Shown: positions 28,477 through 38,700 of the stretch, piece by piece
Numbering within the stretch: position 1 is the stretch's first letter
Layout: every line of letters starts with the position of its first letter
DNA from: Microglena sp. YARC
Lineage: Eukaryota > Chlorophyta > Chlorophyceae > Chlamydomonadales > Chlamydomonadaceae
DNA length: 64,000 nt
Reading direction: 5' to 3'
Assembly (NCBI GenBank): GCA_022414725.1
Contig: JAJSRW010000760.1
Span: 27,950-91,949, forward strand
The notes under the pieces: model-generated
The model's input: the letters and a program-made list of their open reading frames with translations, nothing else
Told to the model about the DNA's origin: nothing
Databases searched by the model: none
Program-made: the position numbers and the translations under genes

Positions 28477-29507
28477 CTCGATCATCACCTGATCAGATGA
28501 TGATCGATTACAGTGGCATAGTATACCTGACAATACCTACCCCCCCCCCCCCCCCCCCCCCTGTACTAAAGTTTGGGGTGGGGTGGGGTGGGGATAAGAC
28601 TCCAGGACCACAGATATTTAGGGCGATTTAGAGCATAGGTTACTTTATAAAATGACCGTCAAATCGATGAGCGCGGCCCGGGTACAGACAAGACATTATG
28701 GAGGTGTACGGTGACTTTAGCCAGCTCCGGCTTACGCTATGGAGTCCTTAACTTCACGTCCTGAGTAAACGGTATTACACGGATGTAAGAATTTCAATTT
28801 CAATTATGGAGGTGTGTTTGTAATGGATAAATATGTAAAAATATGACAAATCAGACAAATAATTAAATAATTTCGATGATAAAACCCCTGAAATCTCATA
28901 CGCTCATACCTGATCCCCTCCACCACATACATATATATGTATATTTATACCAGTAAAAACTAAGCATATTTATATATCTATATATCTAATCTCTGCACAA
29001 ACCTGATCCCCTCCACCATATCCATATATAGATAACAGTACAAAATAAACATATATAAATATCTATATATCTAATCTTTGCTCATACCTGATCCCCTCCA
29101 CCATATACATATATATATGCCGGTACAAAATATATGTATATAAATATCTATATATATAATCTCTGCTCATACCTGATCCCCTCCACCATATACATATATA
29201 TCTGCCGGTACAAAATAAATATATATAAATATCTATACATATAATCTCTGCTCATACATAATCCCCTCCAACATATACATACACATCTGCCGGTACAAAA
29301 TAAAAATAAATAAATATCTATATCTATAATCTCTGCTCATACCTGATCCCCTCCACCATGTACATATATATCTGCCGGTACAAAATAAATATATACAAAT
29401 ATCTATATAAAATCTTTGCTCATACCTGATCCCCTCCACCATATCGTATGAACCGTCTACAGGGTCTAGAAGCATTAGACCTGCAATGCTGATGCCAGCC
29501 AGACCAC
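19803..29507 (-). CDS. CLH: Chlorophyllase-like alpha/beta hydrolase, C-terminal four exons
   Basis: Partial gene; the N-terminal exons lie beyond the upstream repeat array, outside the window. Exons on the minus strand are 29507-29426, 25047-24870, 22115-22042 and 19986-19803. All junctions are GT-AG and phases join exactly, giving 171 residues and a stop. Family evidence: LLDPVDG (Asp at visible residue 14), a C-x-P followed by NYKKFF (53-64), and AGHFSVLDQ (His89). These match the acid and histidine of the chlorophyllase Ser-Asp-His triad. The Asp-His distance of 75 is close to the ~71 I recall for plant enzymes. The Ser nucleophile motif (GHSxG) should lie in a missing upstream exon. The expected role is hydrolysis of chlorophyll or a related ester, probably plastid-associated. 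Substrate is inferred from family only. Introns are 2.1, 2.8, 4.4 and at least 34.5 kb. Confidence 0.72.
19987..20230 (-). repeat. Acceptor-edge copies of the hydrolase terminal exon
   Basis: About three ~79-bp units. On the minus strand each reads GCCCATCATGCTGC, acceptor TTAG, then GTCCCAAGTTCTAGAAA, a diverged copy of the exon start GTCCAAAGTTCGAGAAA. A further fragment lies near 20,612-20,650. They sit upstream of the real exon and are cut off inside it. Confidence 0.8.
20220..20520. repeat. TTGGTTAA / GTATGAGGGGTTTGTGTGTAA repeats
   Basis: Octamer TTGGTTAA runs alternate with six or so copies of GGGTATGAGGGGTTTGTGTG, in the last hydrolase intron. Confidence 0.9.
20650..20955. repeat. 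GTGTTGGTGTTTG-rich low-complexity region
   Basis: G/T-rich sequence of irregular GTTGGTG units, ending in a GTGTGTG tract with a short G run. Long minus-strand frames here are low-complexity artefacts. Confidence 0.8.
21085..21373 (-). repeat. 41-bp donor-edge repeats, second block
   Basis: About seven 41-bp units. On the minus strand each reads GCTCGTTGGGCAAGGCTGACAG, split as CAG|GTAGGACAGA, the end and donor of the GHFSVLD exon. They lie directly downstream of the nonfunctional exon copy at 21,374. Confidence 0.88.
21374..21445 (-). pseudogene. Frame-damaged copy of the catalytic-His exon
   Basis: Encodes a GHVSILDQ-like segment and ends in GACAG|GTAGG like the real exon. It is 72 nt instead of 74 and its AG acceptor (GTAGTCAG) leaves it out of phase with the preceding exon, so inclusion would break the frame. 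It has its own donor-edge array beneath it. Confidence 0.7.
21454..21522. repeat. (TA)n microsatellite
   Basis: Nearly uninterrupted AT repeat. GCAGGCGGGTCAC just after it (21,523-21,535) resembles the acceptor edge of the His exon in inverted orientation. Confidence 0.9.
21630..22041 (-). repeat. 41-bp donor-edge repeats, first block
   Basis: About ten units of period 41 bp directly downstream of the intact His exon. Each holds roughly the last 26 bases of that exon, the donor GTAGGACAGA and a few intron bases. They differ by rare substitutions (CGACGAGC against CAACAAGC). Confidence 0.92.
22042..22115 (-). CDS. Hydrolase exon with catalytic His
   Basis: 74 nt after GTGTTTGCAG, phase 0 at the start. 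Encodes AGHFSVLDQLTF and ends with AG, completed as Arg by the next exon. GHxxxLD is the family's histidine motif. Donor GACAG|GTAGGA. Confidence 0.75.
22200..22445. repeat. GTGTAGTGTA-rich repeats
   Basis: Two blocks of TGTAG pentamers follow near-identical CCAGTGTGCGT(T/A)TACAGTG motifs. Fills part of the third hydrolase intron. Confidence 0.8.
22448..22505 (-). pseudogene. Acceptor-edge copy of the His exon
   Basis: Minus strand reads TGTGTTTGCAG then GCGGGCCACTTCAGCGTCC and runs ~39 bases into the exon before ending in TGTAG repeats. It lies 333 bp upstream of the real exon and has no donor. Confidence 0.75.
22555..22770 (+). repeat. 72-bp tandem repeat, three copies
   Basis: Each unit holds CTTATCTTTTTTACTAG, then GAGCAGCAGCTTCTAGGCAG. 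The second part matches the start of the candidate exon at 4702 (CAGCAACTTCTAGGCAG), so these are acceptor-edge copies upstream of the decayed exon copy that follows. Confidence 0.85.
22771..22912 (+). pseudogene. Decayed copy of the exon at 4702
   Basis: Shares GTGCATCTGGAAGCTGACA and most later bases with 4760-4879. Stop codons interrupt the frame and the donor is lost (CTAATGATC). It lies antisense inside a hydrolase intron. Confidence 0.65.
23050..23285. repeat. AAGCCAAGCC / TTGACCC repeats
   Basis: AAGCCAAGCCATTGTCATCG-like units of irregular length. The first segment (CATTGGCATCGACAAGCAA) resembles dispersed segments at 5637 and 14,985. Confidence 0.8.
23315..23354. repeat. Poly-G tract of 40
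   Basis: Longest homopolymer in the window. The assembled length is likely approximate. Confidence 0.95.
23430..24865 (-). repeat. Donor-edge repeats of the FFEAL exon, 126-bp units
   Basis: Eight near-identical units (23.86-24.77 kb; period 126 bp, once 120) and three diverged ones (23.43-23.82 kb). On the minus strand each has acceptor-like ACCACAG, 42 bases encoding LEIRAAQVMVKIRE, then donor GAG|GTGGGTACC. The 42 bases copy the end of the exon at 24,870 (LDKRAAQVMVEIKE). The plus-strand open frame of 393 codons here is a by-product of the period. Confidence 0.88.
24870..25047 (-). CDS. Hydrolase exon with NYKKFF motif
   Basis: 178 nt. One base completes an Arg codon, then 59 codons follow. 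Encodes PPALVVGLAKNGDCIPKS, NYKKFFEAL and LDKRAAQVMVEIKE. Acceptor GTTTGACAG, donor AAAGAG|GTGTGT. Only this copy joins the 5' half (repeated upstream) to the 3' half (repeated downstream). Confidence 0.78.
25106..26056 (-). repeat. Acceptor-edge repeats of the NYKKFF exon
   Basis: Six copies, 155-195 bp apart, at about 25.21, 25.40, 25.56, 25.72, 25.89 and 26.05 kb (acceptor positions). Each has a CAG or AAG acceptor, GTACCCTTCTTCGCTGCC and ~100 bases of the exon up to GCTAACTACAAG, then diverges (CATCCT). Some keep the frame; the copy at 25.72 kb has an early stop. None has a donor. Confidence 0.88.
26095..27310 (-). repeat. ~125-bp repeats with poly-C, diverged donor-edge units
   Basis: About six units contain, on the minus strand, GTATGAGCAAAGATGTGTAT, an A/T-rich stretch, TCTGCGTCAG, CTTGCACACATGGTGGGG and a C/G run. 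GTATGAGCAAAGAT equals the start of the intron after the DPVDG exon, so the units probably derive from that donor edge. Runs of 14-30 C occur at 26,100, 26,325, 26,695, 26,830, 26,957 and 27,080. CCCTAAACCCT lies at 27,043-27,077. Confidence 0.7.
27320..28205 (-). repeat. Tandem array of tRNA-like units, ten copies
   Basis: Period 87-88 bp (once 95). On the minus strand each unit reads TGGCGCAGTATAGCTGACTA and, 44 bases later, GGTTCGAGTCC or GGTTCAATTCC. These fit RNA polymerase III box A and box B at tRNA-like spacing, and the second forms a T arm (GTGGG/CCCAT). No acceptor stem pairs, so these are not functional tRNAs. The 382-codon plus-strand frame is a by-product of the 87-bp period. Confidence 0.75.
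28421..28473. repeat. (CT)n microsatellite
   Basis: About 26 CT dinucleotides in the first visible hydrolase intron. Confidence 0.95.
28562..28895. other. Unassigned intron sequence
   Basis: Unique-looking sequence with a short GGGGT repeat at its start. No feature is recognised. Confidence 0.4.
28895..29425 (-). repeat. Donor-edge repeats of the DPVDG exon, ~84-bp units
   Basis: Six copies downstream of the exon. On the minus strand each reads ATATGGTGGAGGGGATCAG then GTATGAGCAGAGATT, the exact end and donor of the exon, followed by TATATAAATA-rich intron. Copies start near 28,910, 29,003, 29,086, 29,170, 29,262 and 29,343. Confidence 0.9.
29426..29507 (-). CDS. Hydrolase exon with DPVDG motif
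   Basis: 82 nt: two bases, 26 codons and two bases. Encodes AGLMLLDPVDGSYDMVEGI. Acceptor CAACGCAG (minus strand), donor ATCAG|GTATGAG. The acceptor choice is supported by phase and by similarity of the upstream array units. A later AG (CATCAG or TTGCAG) is possible and would shorten the exon by 14-22 bases. Confidence 0.7.
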
Positions 29508-29790
29508 CTGCGTTGGGTGGTGATGGGTTGGGTTGGGTTAAGTTGGCTTGGTTTGGTTTGGGATTAGACCTGTTACGCTGATGCCAGCCAGACCACCTGC
29601 GTTGGGTGGGGATGGGTTGGGTTGGGTTGGATTTAGTTGGGTTTAGTTGGTTTGGTTTGTTTATGCATTAGACCTGCAACTCTGATGCCAGCCATACCAC
29701 CTGCATTGGGTTGGGATGGGTTGGGTTGGGATGGCTTGGGTTGGCTTGGTTTGTTCATGGATTATACCTGCAACACTGATGTCAGCCAGA
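29508..29790 (-). repeat. Transitional units at the array edge
   Basis: The first three units next to the DPVDG exon are the most exon-like. They keep the acceptor AG (AACGCAG, AACGCAG, AATGCAG on the minus strand), GGCATCAG and GTCTAAT as in the exon. From the fourth unit on, the acceptor is AATGCGG and the last motif is GTATAAT. Confidence 0.85.
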
Positions 29791-32700
29791 CCACCCGCAT
29801 TGGGTTGGGATGGGTTGGGTTGGGTTGGGATGGCTTGGGTTGGCTTGGTTTGTTTATGGAATATACCTGCAACACTGATGTCAGCCAGACCACCCGCATT
29901 GGGTTGGGATGGGACGGGTTGGGTTGGGATGGCTTGGGTTGGCTTGGTTTGTTTATGGATTATACCTGCAACACTGATGTCAGCCAGACCACCCGCATTG
30001 GGTTGGGATGGGATGGGTTGGGTTGGGATGGCATGGGTTGGCTTGGTTTGTTTATGGATTAAACCTGCAAAACTGATGTCAGCCAGACCACCCGCATTGG
30101 GTTGGGATGGGTTGGGTTGGGTTGGGATGGCTTGGGTTGGCTTGGTTTGTTTATGGATTATACCTGCAACACTGATGTCAGCCAGACCACCCGCATTGGG
30201 TTGGGATGGGATGGGTTGGGTTGGGTTGGGATGGCTTGGGTTGGCTTGGTTTGTTTATGGATTATACCTGCAACACTGATGTCAGCCAGACCACCCGCAT
30301 TGGGTTGGGATGGGTTGGGTTGGGTTGGGATGGCTTGGGTTGGCTTGGTTTGTTTATGGATTATACCTGCAACACTGATGTCAGCCAGACCACCCGCATT
30401 GGGTTGGGATGGGTTGGGTTGGGTTGGGATGGCTTGGGTTGGCTTGGTTTGTTTATGGATTATACCTGCAACACTGATGTCAGCCAGACCACCCGCATTG
30501 GGTTGGGATGGGTTGGGTTGGGTTGGGATGGCTTGGGTTGGCTTGGTTTGTTTATGGATTATACCTGCAACACTGATGTCAGCCAGACCACCCGCATTGG
30601 GTTGGGATGGGTTGGGTTGGGTTGGGATGGCTTGGGTTGGCTTGGTTTGTTTATGGATTATACCTGCAACACTGATGTCAGCCAGACCACCCGCATTGGG
30701 TTGGGATGGGTTGGGTTGGGTTGGGATGGCTTGGGTTGGCTTGGTTTGTTTATGGATTATACCTGCAACACTGATGTCAGCCAGACCACCCGCATTGGGT
30801 TGGGATGGGTTGGGTTGGGTTGGGATGGCTTGGGTTGGCTTGGTTTGTTTATGGATTATACCTGCAACACTGATGTCAGCCAGACCACCCGCATTGGGTT
30901 GGGATGGGTTGGGTTGGGTTGGGATGGCTTGGGTTGGCTTGGTTTGTTTATGGATTATACCTGCAACACTGATGTCAGCCAGACCACCCGCATTGGGTTG
31001 GGATGGGTTGGGTTGGGTTGGGATGGCTTGGGTTGGCTTGGTTTGTTTATGGATTATACCTGCAACACTGATGTCAGCCAGACCACCCGCATTGGGTTGG
31101 GATGGGTTGGGTTTGGGTTGGGATGGCTTGGGTTGGCTTGGTTTGTTTATGGATTATACCTGCAACACTGATGTCAGCCAGACCACCCGCATTGGGTTGG
31201 GATGGGTTGGGTTGGGTTGGGATGGCTTGGGTTGGCTTGGTTTGTTTATGGATTATACCTGCAACACTGATGTCAGCCAGACCACCCGCATTGGGTTGGG
31301 ATGGGTTGGGTTGGGTTGGGATGGCTTGGGTTGGCTTGGTTTGTTTATGGATTATACCTGCAACACTGATGTCAGCCAGACCACCCGCATTGGGTTGGGA
31401 TGGGTTGGGTTGGGTTGGGATGGCTTGGGTTGGCTTGGTTTGTTTATGGATTATACCTGCAACACTGATGTCAGCCAGACCACCCGCATTGGGTTGGGAT
31501 GGGTTGGGTTGGGTTGGGATGGCTTGGGTTGGCTTGGTTTGTTTATGGATTATACCTGCAACACTGATGTCAGCCAGACCACCCGCATTGGGTTGGGATG
31601 GGTTGGGTTGGGTTGGGATGGCTTGGGTTGGCTTGGTTTGTTTATGGATTATACCTGCAACACTGATGTCAGCCAGACCACCCGCATTGGGTTGGGATGG
31701 GTTGGGTTGGGTTGGGATGGCTTGGGTTGGCTTGGTTTGTTTATGGATTATACCTGCAACACTGATGTCAGCCAGACCACCCGCATTGGGTTGGGATGGG
31801 TTGGGTTGGGTTGGGATGGCTTGGGTTGGCTTGGTTTGTTTATGGATTATACCTGCAACACTGATGTCAGCCAGACCACCCGCATTGGGTTGGGATGGGT
31901 TGGGTTGGGTTGGGATGGCTTGGGTTGGCTTGGTTTGTTTATGGATTATACCTGCAACACTGATGTCAGCCAGACCACCCGCATTGGGTTGGGATGGGTT
32001 GGGTTGGGTTGGGATGGCTTGGGTTGGCTTGGTTTGTTTATGGATTATACCTGCAACACTGATGTCAGCCAGACCACCCGCATTGGGTTGGGATGGGTTG
32101 GGTTGGGTTGGGATGGCTTGGGTTGGCTTGGTTTGTTTATGGATTATACCTGCAACACTGATGTCAGCCAGACCACCCGCATTGGGTTGGGATGGGTTGG
32201 GTTGGGTTGGGATGGCTTGGGTTGGCTTGGTTTGTTTATGGATTATACCTGCAACACTGATGTCAGCCAGACCACCCGCATTGGGTTGGGATGGGTTGGG
32301 TTGGGTTGGGATGGCTTGGGTTGGCTTGGTTTGTTTATGGATTATACCTGCAACACTGATGTCAGCCAGACCACCCGCATTGGGTTGGGATGGGTTGGGT
32401 TGGGTTGGGATGGCTTGGGTTGGCTTGGTTTGTTTATGGATTATACCTGCAACACTGATGTCAGCCAGACCACCCGCATTGGGTTGGGATGGGTTGGGTT
32501 GGGTTGGGATGGCTTGGGTTGGCTTGGTTTGTTTATGGATTATACCTGCAACACTGATGTCAGCCAGACCACCCGCATTGGGTTGGGATGGGTTGGGTTG
32601 GGTTGGGATGGCTTGGGTTGGCTTGGTTTGTTTATGGATTATACCTGCAACACTGATGTCAGCCAGACCACCCGCATTGGGTTGGGATGGGTTGGGTTGG

Positions 32701-35700
32701 GTTGGGATGGCTTGGGTTGGCTTGGTTTGTTTATGGATTATACCTGCAACACTGATGTCAGCCAGACCACCCGCATTGGGTTGGGATGGGTTGGGTTGGG
32801 TTGGGATGGCTTGGGTTGGCTTGGTTTGTTTATGGATTATACCTGCAACACTGATGTCAGCCAGACCACCCGCATTGGGTTGGGATGGGTTGGGTTGGGT
32901 TGGGATGGCTTGGGTTGGCTTGGTTTGTTTATGGATTATACCTGCAACACTGATGTCAGCCAGACCACCCGCATTGGGTTGGGATGGGTTGGGTTGGGTT
33001 GGGATGGCTTGGGTTGGCTTGGTTTGTTTATGGATTATACTGCAACACTGATGTCAGCCAGACCACCCGCATTGGGTTGGGATGGGTTGGGTTGGGTTGG
33101 GATGGCTTGGGTTGGCTTGGTTTGTTTATGGATTATACCTGCAACACTGATGTCAGCCAGACCACCCGCATTGGGTTGGGATGGGTTGGGTTGGGTTGGG
33201 ATGGCTTGGGTTGGCTTGGTTTGTTTATGGATTATACCTGCAACACTGATGTCAGCCAGACCACCCGCATTGGGTTGGGATGGGTTGGGTTGGGTTGGGA
33301 TGGCTTGGGTTGGCTTGGTTTGTTTATGGATTATACCTGCAACACTGATGTCAGCCAGACCACCCGCATTGGGTTGGGATGGGTTGGGTTGGGTTGGGAT
33401 GGCTTGGGTTGGCTTGGTTTGTTTATGGATTATACCTGCAACACTGATGTCAGCCAGACCACCCGCATTGGGTTGGGATGGGTTGGGTTGGGTTGGGATG
33501 GCTTGGGTTGGCTTGGTTTGTTTATGGATTATACCTGCAACACTGATGTCAGCCAGACCACCCGCATTGGGTTGGGATGGGTTGGGTTGGGTTGGGATGG
33601 CTTGGGTTGGCTTGGTTTGTTTATGGATTATACCTGCAACACTGATGTCAGCCAGACCACCCGCATTGGGTTGGGATGGGTTGGGTTGGGTTGGGATGGC
33701 TTGGGTTGGCTTGGTTTGTTTATGGATTATACCTGCAACACTGATGTCAGCCAGACCACCCGCATTGGGTTGGGATGGGTTGGGTTGGGTTGGGATGGCT
33801 TGGGTTGGCTTGGTTTGTTTATGGATTATACCTGCAACACTGATGTCAGCCAGACCACCCGCATTGGGTTGGGATGGGTTGGGTTGGGTTGGGATGGCTT
33901 GGGTTGGCTTGGTTTGTTTATGGATTATACCTGCAACACTGATGTCAGCCAGACCACCCGCATTGGGTTGGGATGGGTTGGGTTGGGTTGGGATGGCTTG
34001 GGTTGGCTTGGTTTGTTTATGGATTATACCTGCAACACTGATGTCAGCCAGACCACCCGCATTGGGTTGGGATGGGTTGGGTTGGGTTGGGATGGCTTGG
34101 GTTGGCTTGGTTTGTTTATGGATTATACCTGCAACACTGATGTCAGCCAGACCACCCGCATTGGGTTGGGATGGGTTGGGTTGGGTTGGGATGGCTTGGG
34201 TTGGCTTGGTTTGTTTATGGATTATACCTGCAACACTGATGTCAGCCAGACCACCCGCATTGGGTTGGGATGGGTTGGGTTGGGTTGGGATGGCTTGGGT
34301 TGGCTTGGTTTGTTTATGGATTATACCTGCAACACTGATGTCAGCCAGACCACCCGCATTGGGTTGGGATGGGTTGGGTTGGGTTGGGATGGCTTGGGTT
34401 GGCTTGGTTTGTTTATGGATTATACCTGCAACACTGATGTCAGCCAGACCACCCGCATTGGGTTGGGATGGGTTGGGTTGGGTTGGGATGGCTTGGGTTG
34501 GCTTGGTTTGTTTATGGATTATACCTGCAACACTGATGTCAGCCAGACCACCCGCATTGGGTTGGGATGGGTTGGGTTGGGTTGGGATGGCTTGGGTTGG
34601 CTTGGTTTGTTTATGGATTATACCTGCAACACTGATGTCAGCCAGACCACCCGCATTGGGTTGGGATGGGTTGGGTTGGGTTGGGATGGCTTGGGTTGGC
34701 TTGGTTTGTTTATGGATTATACCTGCAACACTGATGTCAGCCAGACCACCCGCATTGGGTTGGGATGGGTTGGGTTGGGTTGGGATGGCTTGGGTTGGCT
34801 TGGTTTGTTTATGGATTATACCTGCAACACTGATGTCAGCCAGACCACCCGCATTGGGTTGGGATGGGTTGGGTTGGGTTGGGATGGCTTGGGTTGGCTT
34901 GGTTTGTTTATGGATTATACCTGCAACACTGATGTCAGCCAGACCACCCGCATTGGGTTTGGGATGGGTTGGGTTGGGTTGGGATGGCTTGGGTTGGCTT
35001 GGTTTGTTTATGGATTATACCTGCAACACTGATGTCAGCCAGACCACCCGCATTGGGTTGGGATGGGTTGGGTTGGGTTGGGATGGCTTGGGTTGGCTTG
35101 GTTTGTTTATGGATTATACCTGCAACACTGATGTCAGCCAGACCACCCGCATTGGGTTGGGATGGGTTGGGTTGGGTTGGGATGGCTTGGGTTGGCTTGG
35201 TTTGTTTATGGATTATACCTGCAACACTGATGTCAGCCAGACCACCCGCATTGGGTTGGGATGGGTTGGGTTGGGTTGGGATGGCTTGGGTTGGCTTGGT
35301 TTGTTTATGGATTATACCTGCAACACTGATGTCAGCCAGACCACCCGCATTGGGTTGGGATGGGTTGGGTTGGGTTGGGATGGCTTGGGTTGGCTTGGTT
35401 TGTTTATGGATTATACCTGCAACACTGATGTCAGCCAGACCACCCGCATTGGGTTGGGATGGGTTGGGTTGGGTTGGGATGGCTTGGGTTGGCTTGGTTT
35501 GTTTATGGATTATACCTGCAACACTGATGTCAGCCAGACCACCCGCATTGGGTTGGGATGGGTTGGGTTGGGTTGGGATGGCTTGGGTTGGCTTGGTTTG
35601 TTTATGGATTATACCTGCAACACTGATGTCAGCCAGACCACCCGCATTGGGTTGGGATGGGTTGGGTTGGGTTGGGATGGCTTGGGTTGGCTTGGTTTGT

Positions 35701-38700
35701 TTATGGATTATACCTGCAACACTGATGTCAGCCAGACCACCCGCATTGGGTTGGGATGGGTTGGGTTGGGTTGGGATGGCTTGGGTTGGCTTGGTTTGTT
35801 TATGGATTATACCTGCAACACTGATGTCAGCCAGACCACCCGCATTGGGTTGGGATGGGTTGGGTTGGGTTGGGATGGCTTGGGTTGGCTTGGTTTGTTT
35901 ATGGATTATACCTGCAACACTGATGTCAGCCAGACCACCCGCATTGGGTTGGGATGGGTTGGGTTGGGTTGGGATGGCTTGGGTTGGCTTGGTTTGTTTA
36001 TGGATTATACCTGCAACACTGATGTCAGCCAGACCACCCGCATTGGGTTGGGATGGGTTGGGTTGGGTTGGGATGGCTTGGGTTGGCTTGGTTTGTTTAT
36101 GGATTATACCTGCAACACTGATGTCAGCCAGACCACCCGCATTGGGTTGGGATGGGTTGGGTTGGGTTGGGATGGCTTGGGTTGGCTTGGTTTGTTTATG
36201 GATTATACCTGCAACACTGATGTCAGCCAGACCACCCGCATTGGGTTGGGATGGGTTGGGTTGGGTTGGGATGGCTTGGGTTGGCTTGGTTTGTTTATGG
36301 ATTATACCTGCAACACTGATGTCAGCCAGACCACCCGCATTGGGTTGGGATGGGTTGGGTTGGGTTGGGATGGCTTGGGTTGGCTTGGTTTGTTTATGGA
36401 TTATACCTGCAACACTGATGTCAGCCAGACCACCCGCATTGGGTTGGGATGGGTTGGGTTGGGTTGGGATGGCTTGGGTTGGCTTGGTTTGTTTATGGAT
36501 TATACCTGCAACACTGATGTCAGCCAGACCACCCGCATTGGGTTGGGATGGGTTGGGTTGGGTTGGGATGGCTTGGGTTGGCTTGGTTTGTTTATGGATT
36601 ATACCTGCAACACTGATGTCAGCCAGACCACCCGCATTGGGTTGGGATGGGTTGGGTTGGGTTGGGATGGCTTGGGTTGGCTTGGTTTGTTTATGGATTA
36701 TACCTGCAACACTGATGTCAGCCAGACCACCCGCATTGGGTTGGGATGGGTTGGGTTGGGTTGGGATGGCTTGGGTTGGCTTGGTTTGTTTATGGATTAT
36801 ACCTGCAACACTGATGTCAGCCAGACCACCCGCATTGGGTTGGGATGGGTTGGGTTGGGTTGGGATGGCTTGGGTTGGCTTGGTTTGTTTATGGATTATA
36901 CCTGCAACACTGATGTCAGCCAGACCACCCGCATTGGGTTGGGATGGGTTGGGTTGGGTTGGGATGGCTTGGGTTGGCTTGGTTTGTTTATGGATTATAC
37001 CTGCAACACTGATGTCAGCCAGACCACCCGCATTGGGTTGGGATGGGTTGGGTTGGGTTGGGATGGCTTGGGTTGGCTTGGTTTGTTTATGGATTATACC
37101 TGCAACACTGATGTCAGCCAGACCACCCGCATTGGGTTGGGATGGGTTGGGTTGGGTTGGGATGGCTTGGGTTGGCTTGGTTTGTTTATGGATTATACCT
37201 GCAACACTGATGTCAGCCAGACCACCCGCATTGGGTTGGGATGGGATTGGGTTGGGTTGGGATGGCTTGGGTTGGCTTGGTTTGTTTATGGATTATACCT
37301 GCAACACTGATGTCAGCCAGACCACCCGCATTGGGTTGGGATGGGTTGGGTTGGGTTGGGATGGCTTGGGTTGGCTTGGTTTGTTTATGGATTATACCTG
37401 CAACACTGATGTCAGCCAGACCACCCGCATTGGGTTGGGATGGGTTGGGTTGGGTTGGGATGGCTTGGGTTGGCTTGGTTTGTTTATGGATTATACCTGC
37501 AACACTGATGTCAGCCAGACCACCCGCATTGGGTTGGGATGGGTTGGGTTGGGTTGGGATGGCTTGGGTTGGCTTGGTTTGTTTATGGATTATACCTGCA
37601 ACACTGATGTCAGCCAGACCACCCGCATTGGGTTGGGATGGGTTGGGTTGGGTTGGGATGGCTTGGGTTGGCTTGGTTTGTTTATGGATTATACCTGCAA
37701 CACTGATGTCAGCCAGACCACCCGCATTGGGTTGGGATGGGTTGGGTTGGGTTGGGATGGCTTGGGTTGGCTTGGTTTGTTTATGGATTATACCTGCAAC
37801 ACTGATGTCAGCCAGACCACCCGCATTGGGTTGGGATGGGTTGGGTTGGGTTGGGATGGCTTGGGTTGGCTTGGTTTGTTTATGGATTATACCTGCAACA
37901 CTGATGTCAGCCAGACCACCCGCATTGGGTTGGGATGGGTTGGGTTGGGTTGGGATGGCTTGGGTTGGCTTGGTTTGTTTATGGATTATACCTGCAACAC
38001 TGATGTCAGCCAGACCACCCGCATTGGGTTGGGATGGGTTGGGTTGGGTTGGGATGGCTTGGGTTGGCTTGGTTTGTTTATGGATTATACCTGCAACACT
38101 GATGTCAGCCAGACCACCCGCATTGGGTTGGGATGGGTTGGGTTGGGTTGGGATGGCTTGGGTTGGCTTGGTTTGTTTATGGATTATACCTGCAACACTG
38201 ATGTCAGCCAGACCACCCGCATTGGGTTGGGATGGGTTTGGGTTGGGTTGGGATGGCTTGGGTTGGCTTGGTTTGTTTATGGATTATACCTGCAACACTG
38301 ATGTCAGCCAGACCACCCGCATTGGGTTGGGATGGGTTGGGTTGGGTTGGGATGGCTTGGGTTGGCTTGGTTTGTTTATGGATTATACCTGCAACACTGA
38401 TGTCAGCCAGACCACCCGCATTGGGTTGGGATGGGTTGGGTTGGGTTGGGATGGCTTGGGTTGGCTTGGTTTGTTTATGGATTATACCTGCAACACTGAT
38501 GTCAGCCAGACCACCCGCATTGGGTTGGGATGGGTTGGGTTGGGTTGGGATGGCTTGGGTTGGCTTGGTTTGTTTATGGATTATACCTGCAACACTGATG
38601 TCAGCCAGACCACCCGCATTGGGTTGGGATGGGTTGGGTTGGGTTGGGATGGCTTGGGTTGGCTTGGGTTTGTTTATGGATTATACCTGCAACACTGATG

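Noticed and set aside
30102..37310. Open reading frame of 2402 codons on the plus strand, plus other long frames through 63 kb
   Set aside because: The 99-bp unit is 33 codons without stops, so all plus frames are open. Frames swap at each single-base indel, and the true signal is on the minus strand.
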